Below, piece by piece: positions 22,801-34,800 of a stretch of 64,000 bases of DNA. Position 1 is the stretch's first letter. Every line of letters begins with the position of its first letter. Under the pieces are notes generated by a model that did no database searches, had not been told where the DNA came from, and saw only the letters and a program-made list of their open reading frames with translations. This DNA is from Aricia agestis (lineage: Eukaryota > Arthropoda > Insecta > Lepidoptera > Lycaenidae): positions 20,629,980 through 20,693,979 of the forward strand of contig NC_056407.1 of the NCBI RefSeq assembly GCF_905147365.1, written 5' to 3'. A program made the translations under genes and the position numbers.

Positions 22801-25800
22801 ACCGGACTATACAATGGATTAATAGATGAACTAAAAAGTGAAATAAGTGATTTAAAAATCCAATTAGAAAGTACACGAGCTGAATTAGAAAATATTATAT
22901 TAGAGAAAAACGACCTTAATCGCATAATAGCACGGCAAAATCAACAAATTAGCGCTTTAAAAGAATTATGCTCCAGTCCACGTACCACACAGAAAAATAA
23001 AATTCTCTCAACTCGGAAAAAAAGTAGAAGATCCATACAAGATAACCATAGGAATATAACCGCTGACACAGAAAGCTCATTCTTCCAAAACACGGAAAAT
23101 GCGTTCGACCCCTCCATTCATAAGCAGCATGGAATCGCTCAAGACTCCACTGTTTCTAAACCCGAGAAGATTATTAGCTCATCGCAGATTATGCAGAATA
23201 GCAGCTCTATTTTAAAAAATGACGCTGATTCTATAAATTCTAGTAACCAACACATCACGAGACTAAGCTCTACAGAACAAGATATTCGGTCGGAAAATAC
23301 GTCCGAAAATGGATTTTGCAATTTTAATGAACAGACTATTAAACATATTTACATCATTGGAGGCGAACAATGCAAAAACCTAGCACTTAACTTAATAAAA
23401 TCAAGGATAAGCAGCAAATGCCAAAAATATAAAATAATTTCGTTTATCAAGCCTGGAGCTACATCACAAGAAATTTTAAATACAATCGCACAGTTTACTC
23501 TCACGGAAGAGGATAGAGTCATACTATCGATTGGTGAACACGACAGGAATCCACTGGAAGTCATGATAGAGCTTGGCTCAGCTCTTAAAGGTCTAATTTG
23601 TCCCTCATTTATTCTAAGTATTATAGACAATAAACAACTAAATGTAGTAAAGCTAAACAACATGATAAAAAACGTTTGTAACCACTTCCCTAAGAGTAAA
23701 TTTCTTGATATTTATAAGAAAATGTTAGAAGGGAATTCGAATTATAATTTTTTTATTAAATATTGTTGCCAAGGTATTAATTTTGCAATAGACCAATTAG
23801 ATTATAACTTAAAATATGTAAAAATATGTAAACATCAAAAATACAAGAATGTAAACATTTATGATTGGAAAAAATATTCATTATATAAAAATACACTAAA
23901 TAGGCAAAATAAAAGGGACACATTGATTACTATACCAAATAAGCTAATTAAAGGAACTATCCCATATTATTTTCCCGTTATTAATAAAGTGGAAAAGTTT
24001 TTTCAGCCCTACTGATATGCCAGTAAACCTATTAAATATTGGCGATCAAAACAATACCTCGTCTTGTGATCTCGTAAATAGTAGTAACCTAAATAAAGCA
24101 CATTCATCCATTAAAGTTTTACACCAAAATATTTCTGGGCTTCTCTCAAAATTAGACCTAATAGATGTTACGTTTTCCGAACTATCAACCCAACCAGATG
24201 TACTCTGCTTCACAGAGACGTTTTTAAACTATACAAGCATACAAAATGTTAAACTAGCAGGCTATCGCGTAGTTTCTAGCTTCTGCAGAAGTAACAATAA
24301 GAATAGAGGTGGAGTCTGTCTGATTTTAAAAAACGGTATGTGCTACAGGGACCTGCCTTCCATAAGAAATAATTATGCGGAAGATAGAGTTTTTGAATGT
24401 TGCGGGATAGAAATTCCAACGTGCAATACTATTATAATAGGCCTTTACAGAACCCCTGGTTCCGACGTTATTATTTTTCTGCATAAATTGGACGTCATGC
24501 TTTTTAACCTCACAAAAAATAATAAAAAGAAATTAATTATTGCAGGCGATCTAAATATTAATATATTAAAAGTTTCTAATGCAACGAATAACCTTAAATC
24601 CTTAATAGAAAACTACAACCTTATTTTTCATATTACAGAACCGACCAGACAGCAATCATGTATCGACCATATTATTAGCAACATAAAAAATGCTTCAGGC
24701 TCCTTGTCTGAACTTCATCTTTCTGACCATAACATGGCTCAAATATTAGATATACCAGTTATGCGTAAAAATACTCTACCTTCGACTTACTTTATTTATA
24801 CAAAAGACTACTGTAAAGAAAACATGGAAAAGTTTCGACGCTACCTAAGCTGTCTGTCTTTCCGTTGTGTACTTGAGACGAAAGATATAAATAAAGCGTT
24901 GGACTCTTTTTATGACGACTTTACTCTACTATATAATTTGTGTTTTCCCCAAAAAATAATAAAAAAATCGATTGAATACAAAACACCTGTCTGGATAACA
25001 AAAGGTATAAAAGTAAGTTGTAAAACTAAAAGAAAGCTCCGCTTCGCATATTACAGAAACAAAAACAATGTGACTAAACTTAGATACCAGACATACTCTA
25101 AATTGTTACGTAAAAGTATGTTACAGTCACAAAGAATTTCTAATGACAACTTTTTAACAACATCTAAAAACAAGTGTAGAGCGTCATGGAATATTATTAA
25201 TAGACAAACTACTGACAAATGTAATATTGACCTGATAAATAGAATAAAAAATAAAAATAATGACATAATAACTAGCCCCTTTGACATAGCTAACGAATTC
25301 AATGATTATTTTATAAATCTAACTAATAATAAAAAAGAAATTGACAATTTACCCAATACTAATACTACGTTTATTCCAAATTCTATTTTTCTGACTCCTT
25401 GCAGCGATAAAGAAATTTATGACGCCATTAATAGCCTAAAAAATACAAAATCCGAAGGATACGACGGACTGTCTACAAAGGTAATAAAGTATTGCAAACG
25501 TGAAATTACGCCCATAATAACCTACTTGGTGAATCTTTCATTTGAAACAGGAAGATTCCCAGATCGATTTAAGACTTCGATAATAAAACCTTTATTTAAG
25601 AAAGGCGATAAATGTAAATTAGAAAACTATAGACCAATAACACTTATACCTATACTGTCAAAAATTTTTGAAAAGTTAATGCACAAGCGGCTTACATCCT
25701 TTTTAAATAAACATAAAATCATAAAAGAAGAACAGTTTGGCTTTCAAAAAAATAAAAGTACTGTCTCAGCAGCATCCACATTGATACGCAATATACTTAT

Positions 25801-28800
25801 TAATATTAATAACAATAAATCAGCTATCTGCATCTTCTTTGACATGTCTAGGGCTTTTGACTTCGTGTCACATACGTTGTTAATAAGGAAATTGAATAAT
25901 TTAGGCATCAGAGGTCCTGCCTTGAGTTGGCTTGAGTCGTACTTATCTGACCGAAAACAATACACAGAAATTAAGTACATTCGTGACAAAAAGTTTTTAA
26001 CGTCCAAAAAATCAAAACTTAAAATTAATAGAGTAGGTGTTCCTCAGGGAAGCGTCCTAGGACCACTTTTATTTCTACTCTATATAAATGATTTTCCAGA
26101 AATAACGAAATTTATATGTACACTTTTTGCGGATGACATATCTATTCTCATGAACAATTGTAGAGATATTAAAACTGAAATAAATAAATTAATCAAAAAG
26201 GTAATTGATTGGATGAATAATAATAATTTAAATCTTAATTTGACAAAAACCAACTATATTGAATTTAAAAGTGGCAGAACCAAGTCAGTTAGCTCCTCAC
26301 TATTCGATAATGAAAATATCAAAAGAACAACACAAACCAAATTTCTCGGTTTACATATTGATGAAAATTTGACTTGGAAGGCTCATATCGAATATGTATG
26401 TGCCAGATTAAATAGGTTCGTTTTCGTTCTAAATAGGCTCAGACAAGTAGCGACTCTACAAACGGTCCTGGCGGCCTATCACGGCTATGTCGCTTCAGTT
26501 TTGCGGTACGGCTTATCGCTTTGGGGTAATTCTACGGACATAGACAAAGCCTTCATCGCTCAAAAAAAATGTATTAGAGCTATATGTGGTAAGCCACCAT
26601 ATGATTCGTGTAAACCGCTATTTAAAAAATTAAAACTGTTAACTTTACCGAGTTTGTACATCTATGAATTAGTAAATTATACTAAGTTAAACTATCATAG
26701 TTTTAAAGAAGCTCGTGACATTTATCCCCGCAATACAAGAAATCCCGACCGACTAGTGTTAGATGTGGTTCCCAAAACAACCTTATACCAAAAACAATTT
26801 TATGCCATGTGCATAAAAACATACAATGCGATCCCATCGACCCTTAAATGTTTGCCATACAACAAATTTAAAAGGGAAATCATAAAATGGTTGTTAAGTA
26901 AAAACTTCTACTCAGTCAAAGAGTTATTTAATAGTAAGGCTGAATGAATCTTAAAATCATTTTGACATAATTTTATAATATTAAACTTTTAACTAATTAT
27001 ATTATCTTTTTTTTTTTAATTATATTATTGTATTTTAATGATTGACATTGACATATTAATCTTGTAACTTAAACTAAATTTATTATTCTTGACATTGCTG
27101 TATTTATTGTAATTGTATAATTGTAACTGTCCTATTGTATTCTAAAAATGTTATGCAGTTATTACTAACTGTTATTTTAATAATTTTATGGAATGATGTG
27201 ACATTTTTATTGTTTTTTCTGAATATTTTCACACAGACTGCCTTGTATTATTAGTTAAATGTTGTTAGACTTTTAAAATATTTGCATGCTATCTTCATAG
27301 TTAAAAGTGTAAGACCTGACCAATGAACTTATGTGAACATCTAATGTACCACTTTTAATGCAAATAAATGATTGATTGATTGATTGATTGAGAGCAAGCG
27401 AGATGTCACTATCAGTAACACTGCGTGGTAAAAAGAGACGTGTGATACCTGACAGCAGAACTCTTTTTTTGGCGTCCAATCGGCACTTATCGGCATGTTG
27501 ACAATTATTTAATCTCTAAGAAAGATGCTTGTGTAAGTGTATACGTACACATATTTTACACACAGATGGAAACCAATATCGGTTTCGTTTTTATAGCTGG
27601 AGATTGTTGCTCTATTCCGCTAGGTATATTAACTTTATGAGTCAGACAGACGCAATTTCGTATATTAGAGATCGCCCAATAGTCGAAATTCGACCTTAAA
27701 AATTATCTTCTTCTTTTGGCACCCCGGGCTCCGTTTAAAGTATTGACTATTTCATATTTAATAAAAAAAACAACAATTCATTTTTAATTTAATATTTATT
27801 TATTTATATTTAGCATACAGACAGGTTACAGTCATTACATGGTAATACAAACATAATCTTAAGTTCTAGGCTAGACAGCAACCCAAAAATAGTATACATA
27901 ACATAGTTATCATAAGGTTGTTACTAATATTAAACTGATAACACACTTCAACCATAAACAAAAGAGTATTCGTATAGGCTTGACAATTGTCATTCAATAA
28001 GTTGCCAAGCCACTATAATAATTATAAAATAAAGAAAACTATTCATAAATTCACTGAATGTTGATATAAATTACAAAATAAGTTGAAGGCTTGGTTTGAA
28101 TGTGATCTGAAAACTTTTTACGATAGATATATTGCATGGCTATGCAATATTTTCCTTGGCTCCTTTTTACATTTAATGTTTTGGTGGGATTTCATTTCTT
28201 TTTTTAAGGTTTCTTTTTTTCAGGTCACGTTAAAACTTTTCTGTACTTAGCTTAGCACTCATTCTCTATCTCTAGGTATATATTCTAGGTCGTAAAATTA
28301 ATTGACAACATCAGGTAGGTACTTCTACAAAGTACACATTCTATGACGATAGCCCAACAACTTTTGAACTTTCAGGATATTATTAGTGCACCGATGTTAC
28401 TTTCGATTGAGTATCACGACCTATCCCGGATTTTTTTAAACCATAATATTTTTTTTCCGCAAACAAGCGATACCGCGATATAAAGGGAGTGCAACACCCT
28501 CTATCGAGTGCGTATGGAGTGTAGATCGTAATTCGCAATTCTGATTTCATTTATATTTTAATCGAATTTAACTATCATAGTTTCATTGTTAACTTTGTTA
28601 ACACTATTTTTCCTTTGTACGTAAAATAATTATTATGAAGTCGAAACTCATTTTTAATGTTCTTGCAAAGCCACAAACATAAAAATATTTTCTTTTATTT
28701 AATAAAGTTATATTATACTTTTCAGTTTTTAGGTTTCCTTTCCCAAAGGATGAAAACGGGAACCTATTCCTAATGAGTCTAGACTTCGCTGTCCGTCTGT

Positions 28801-31800
28801 CATCCGTCCGTGTGTCACGAGGCTAGATCTCGAGAACCGCAAATCAAATCAAATCAAATCATTTAATCACAGAATGCAGTACATTTAAAACGGTGTTATC
28901 TTATTTATGTGATGCTTCCATTCTACCATTAAAATGGTGTGTGAAACTTATTTATTATACATTAATTTTATTTTTATTTTATCAGCATCAATTCAGTTAT
29001 CTTTTAAATTAAAATATTATTAATTATAAGTCAATAATAACATAATAAATCGAAGTAAATAATTCGTCAAATAAAAAAATAAAAAATAATTGATACAAAA
29101 TATAAAATCCATCAAATAATAATAAATTAATTCATCTAATATATAATTAAGCCCTACAATAAATTACAATAATTCATCAACATATTATGCAAGTCATACA
29201 AATAACAATTCATCGATTAAATTATATTCATAAAATTGATAATATAATAAAATAAAAAATCATAATTAAATCAGTCAAAGAATTCATTTAAATTATAATT
29301 ACATTTACTAAGGAGCCACAATTTAAGTGTATATTTAAATTTGTTTAAAGGTAACTCTCTGATATTCTTTGGTACGCTATTATACATTTTTATGGCCATA
29401 AAAGTACATTTTTTTTTAAACAAAGAACTGTTACAGATTGGCACCTTGAGTCTGGTTGGATCCCTAGACATGTATTTTCTATCCTCGTCATTTGCAGGAA
29501 AGAGGTCAATATGTTTTTTTACAAACACACAGCATTCTAATATGTATAGATCTATAACAGTCAGTATTTTATATTGTCCAAAATAAGGTTTGCATGTATC
29601 TAAAGGTCCGATTACGCTGATGGCTCTAATGCATTTCTTTTGAGCTATCAAGACTCGACTTATTTCTGTGGTGTTGCTACGTATGCTACGTATCCATGGT
29701 AGGCAGTTAGAGCCGCTTCGCGGCTAACTGTTTTCCTAATATTTCTAAGAGCGTAAACAAATTTGTTTATCCTTTTAGTTATGAAATCAGCATGCGCCTT
29801 CCAATTGCAATTGCTATCTAATATAATACCTAAAAATTTAATCTCATTTACTTGTTCAATAATCTCATTTTCATACTCTATCATTAAGTCGGGACGTCTG
29901 TTTTTATAGTTGTAAAATTGTATTATTTTCGTTTTGTTTAAATTAAGTTTTAATTCATTTTTGTCAAGCCACTCTTTAACAATACGTAATATGTTTTTAA
30001 GTATCCTCATAAATAGTGTTATCGTCAATATCAGTTATTACAATGGATATGTCATCAGCAAATAAATTATTAGTATATTTTATTATTCTCGGTAAATCGT
30101 TAATAAAAATGATGAATAGTAGTGGTCCCAATATGCTTCGCAATAGCTAGATATTTTATTTTTTTACAAATTATGTACTTTTGTTGTCGCTATAAAAGCT
30201 AATAGCCCAACTAAAATAAAATAAACGATTAATCGGGGGTCTCATACAACAAACACGTTTTTTTTATTATTTTTTGCTTTATATCCATAATCGTAAAAGT
30301 AAGGTTTTTGAAAATTTGAGGAAATACTTAATTGTATTTCAACATTAATAATAAGTAATAAAAAGTACATAAACTTGTGATTTAAAGGGGGCTCCCATAC
30401 AAATTTATGGTACGGAACCCTATGTACGTCAGTCCGACTCGCACTTGGCCAGTTTCATAATTTTTCCTTTCATTGTGGATAACGACCTTCCTTGTTGCCA
30501 AATTTCAAGGTTCTAAGTCTGCTAGAAGTACCTTAGAATTTTGATGATCTGTCAGTCAGTGAGTGACAAAATGTAGTAACTTTGATCATCCGTAACTATT
30601 CAACTATTTATCGAAATGTTATATAATTTGGAGGTTAAGCTAGTTTTAATACTTGCTTCTAGTGACCGAAATTCTAAATCCCTAGCTTTGTTAACATCGA
30701 AGATAAAGGGGGTGTGAAAAAGCCGCGAACCGCTTCGAGAAAAGTATGCTACGGCCGTACCTTTGCTAAAAAGCTTGGCTGGAGCACTGCCGTGCTCCCA
30801 GATTTCAAAAAAATATTAGCTCGATGCACTCCTTCACCATATAAACTGTGCAAAATTTCATGCTCCTACGTTTCCGCATTTTTCGTAAAAAAGGATACAA
30901 AGTTTTTCGCTCGCGTAATAATGATGATGATGATGTCGGCTGGCTGTCAGAAAGTAGTGAGAATGTGTAGTAGACTACCAACGAAACAACAAAATCTTGA
31001 AATTGCAAAATAATAAAAAAAAATTGGCCAAGTGCGAGTAGGAATCGCTCACGAAGGGTCCCGTACCGGTATAAAGCAAAAATTGGCTTTTTGTATGGGA
31101 GCCCTTAATTATTTTATTTTATTTAAATTTTATTGGTAATTTACAAGTACACACAGAATTGAGGATTTCGTGTAAATTTCAAGTGCCTACCTGTTGCCAT
31201 TATTGATGTCAGCAAAAAAAGCCAAAACAGTAAAATTTGTTGCATAGAGGAGCCCTTAAATATTAAATTTATTTCGTTTTTAGTATTTGTTGGTATAGTG
31301 GTAACAGATATACTTACATAATTTGCGAAAATTTCAGAAGTCTAGCTATAGCGGTTCTTGAGTTACAGCCTGGAGACAGACAGACAGACAAACAGACGGG
31401 CAGACATCGAAGTCTCATATAGGGTCCCGTTTTTACCCTTTGGCCACGGAACCCTTAAAAGGCCTTTAATTTATTTGTAATCTGCGTTGACAAGTTTGTA
31501 ACGACCGAAAATGTTTCGATTTAAACTCTCAAAGCAGCAATTTGTACAAGTTGGATAATAAATAACTTAGGTTAAGGCAATTAGTGAAGCCATCTTAAGT
31601 TTTGACGCTGCCTAAACAGATTGTGGATTCTAGCTAATTTAGCAAAACCTCATGAAATGATGTTAAACATTCGACTAGCTTTCGAAATTGCGCTACTATT
31701 TTAATCGCGTAGCAGGTTGAGATGTATCATCGCTTCTCTGCGAACACAGTGTTTTTAGGGTACCGTACCCAAAGGGTAAAAACGGGACCCTATTACTGAG

Positions 31801-34800
31801 ACTTCGATGTATGTCTGTCTGTCTGCCTGTCTGCCGCAATAAAGCTATTGCATAACATTTTTTATACCAATGCAATTATAATTCGCATACGTCTAGTCGC
31901 ACACACACAAACACCGTGCCGCACGGCAACGCTGCACCTACCGGCACATTTTTGCCGCGACAAGCGCGGCGCGTGATCACTTTCTTTACCCCCTCCACCC
32001 ACTTCGCACGCTCCGAATACAGTTCACAAGGCTTTAAAGGAACTAACATTTCTATCATACAAAAACGTCATTTTTGACATGTGTTTGACAGTTCTCCTTT
32101 ACCAACAGCGTCCCGTCCACATTCATTTAAAGTCTTGGAGCACTGTAGCTTAAAATTTTATTGGATTTGACTTAGCGTATCGCAAGCGCTATGACAGTTA
32201 TGTCACCTAGCAATGCGTTACATGTCAAATCCTATATATTTATGACATCTATCTTCCCTATCTCCATACGTGGGAGAGCCATGCTTCGGCACGAATGGGC
32301 CGGCTCGACCGGATAAATACCATGTACTCACAGAAAACCAGCGTGAAACAGCGCTTGCGCTATGTTTCGCCGAGTGAGTGAGTTTACCGGAGGCCCAATC
32401 CCCTACCCTATACCCTTTCCTACCCTCCCCTATTACCCTATTCCCTCTCAAAAGGCCGGCAACGCACCTGCAGCTCTTCTGATGCTGCAAGTGTCCATGG
32501 GCGACAAAAGATGCTTTCCATCAGGTGACCCGTTTGCTCGTTTGCCCCCTTGTTTCATAAAAAAAAAAAAAACTAAACTGGCAAATGCATTTCGACTATA
32601 AACACTCGTCTCCTGGCTGTAAACCTACATATTCTTCAGATTTCGGACTGGGAGTTCCCATTCAAGAAGTCCCACCATCCAGTCTGCGTGTACGGAGCCC
32701 GTCATCTGCTGATGGTGCGCCTGCGCCACTGTGACACTGGTGTCACCCCCGGGACTGACGTCTTCCGTTACGTCACCGCTGAGGACTGCCGTTGTAAGGT
32801 AAACAATACATAAGTTACAATTTTCCAATATTATTATTCAAGTAGGTATAACTAGGTATTATTAAGAACCAGTTTCGAAGACGACATTTTGTTATTAAAA
32901 TTACTTCAGTAAAAAATTCATTGTAGTGCCGTTAATGTCACAATCAATGTATAATACATTGTAGTGCCGTTAATGTCGCAATCAATGTATAATTCATTGT
33001 AGTGCCGTTAATGTCGCAATCAATGTATAATACATTGTAGTGCCATTAATGTCGCAATCAATGTATAATACATTCACGGTTGTGGTGAAACTAACAAAGC
33101 ATTGTATGCCAAAGAAATTAATTGCGGCGACACATAGTATTGTAAAATTTACAATATGTGTCGCCACCATTAATTTCTTCTACGCTGCAACTATTTTGTA
33201 ATGTTATTTAATAACATTATAAAAAAGTTGCAGCGCAACGCGTTGTTCATCCTCCCACTTAGAGCCAGTCCACACGGCGCAATGCTGCCGTTTGACGCAT
33301 AGCCGGCCACACGGGCGCTGCGTCATCGCAGCGTTATAACGAAGCAGTCTTAACGTCAACACCCCCTCCCGCATTGTCTCGGGGGTTGCTATCCATCATG
33401 TGTGCGTTGCGCGCTGCTGTCACGACGCAGCGCGCCGTGTGAACACCTCGGTTATTTGTATGTAAAACAACGCAACGACAGCGCTGCGTCGACGCGACGC
33501 TGACGCAACGCGCCGTGTAGACTAGCTCGGTCAATTCAGACCGCAACGCGACGCGAAAAGAGTTGAATTGACGAACTTGCATGATGTCTCACCAATTGAA
33601 ATCTGTCAAATACACCATACAGTTGGAAATGCATCTACGCGTCGCGTGGCGGTCTGAATTGACTCTTAGCGTAAGTTCTCACGGCACAAACCTGCACATT
33701 TCCTGCACGTTTTTTGCAGTATATAGAACCATTCACACGTCGATCGTACTGCACAATTTGTTGTGTCATTTATACATTACGTAATGCATTGTATGTGTCG
33801 CAGCCGACTGGTTTAAATAGCCGTTCCATCAAACAGCTAGCCTTTGACTGAACAACGCCATTCAATCACACGTCTAGCTTTTATATTGAATATTTAGTCG
33901 CTCAAAACGTTCAACACTACAGCTGATTCAAAAGCCGCCGTCTAATTGAAGTAGTTCAGCGCGCACCGCTGCGGCGCTAGGTGCGTTTTATTTACAATAT
34001 GGCGTCAACTAGCAGGTGTTTGTTGGTGTTTGTGGTTGTTTTTCGGAAAGAAAGTAGTTAATAAAAGTTACAAGTGTTATTAAAGAGACAAAAATTGTGG
34101 AGGAGGCACATACGAGTGAATAATAATTTCAACAAATATTCGAGGAGAAATTACGGGATTATGAAATGGATGGACGCATCCTCCCCCTAAAGGGGGGTTC
34201 GGGGGGCGTAGCTCCCCGTCAAAACAAAAACAAACACAATCCAGAAAGTCCAAAAGTTGGTTAGGTTAGGTTAGAACTTAGACCACAACACAGAGGGAGC
34301 CGAGCGAGCGCAGCGAGCGTGCTGCGGCAGCAGCCGGCGACCGCTGTCAAATAAAAACCGGCCAAGTGCGAGTTGGACTCGCCCATAATGGGTTCCACAA
34401 CAGCAATAAGGTTTATTTTTATGAAATTAAGAGGTTTTTGATTTATTTTCATATTTCAGTTGATTTAATGAAAGTTAAATTAAGGTTCACCATTTATGAC
34501 GTATAAAAAAAACTACTGGCTAGACCTCGTTCGAACCAATTTTCGTTGGTAGTTTTTGTAGTAATGTACATCATATATTTTTTTAGACTTGTCATGCCCC
34601 TACTTTATAACTCAATATGATTTCTGAAGACCTATCTATAGATAGGTTAGATGATTTTTTTTTGTTTCAGTTGTATCTGTGGGGTTTGTATCTAAAATTT
34701 TTAACAATTTTTGCGTTTTTGTATCAAAATCTTAAAGCGGTTCACAGAATACATCTACTTACCAAGTTTCAATAGTGTAGCTCTTATAGTTTCGGAGAAA

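Larger units (their letters stand above)
21916..27390 (+). mobile_element. Full-length non-LTR retrotransposon (CR1/L2/Daphne-like)
   Basis: A complete LINE: about 756-bp 5' UTR, ORF1 (447 aa), ORF2 (976 aa), about 440-bp 3' UTR, and a 3' tail of five ATTG units. It is flanked by AGAG on both sides (21912-21915 and 27391-27394), a short TSD. An SGNH-like ORF1 and an endonuclease-RT ORF2 with a microsatellite tail instead of poly(A) point to the CR1/L2/Daphne part of the Jockey superfamily; the exact clade is not settled. Both ORFs are open, so the copy is young and possibly mobile. It lies in the sense orientation in GPB5 intron 1. Confidence 0.9.
21871..27639. mobile_element. MITE (CATAAAGTTAATATACC family) split by a LINE
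   Basis: Terminal inverted repeats of 30 bp start CATAAAGTTAATATACCTAG at 21871 and end with the exact complement at 27639. The uninterrupted relative at 39862-40157 shows that 21871-21915 and 27391-27639 are the two halves of one approximately 290-bp MITE. The flanks GATCAGAC and AGTCAGAC look like a decayed 8-bp TSD. The 5.5-kb LINE between them is a later insertion. Confidence 0.85.

Noticed and set aside
32920..33072. CRISPR array (four 38-bp units)
   Set aside because: The units are contiguous with no spacers, in a eukaryotic intron. It is an ordinary tandem repeat.
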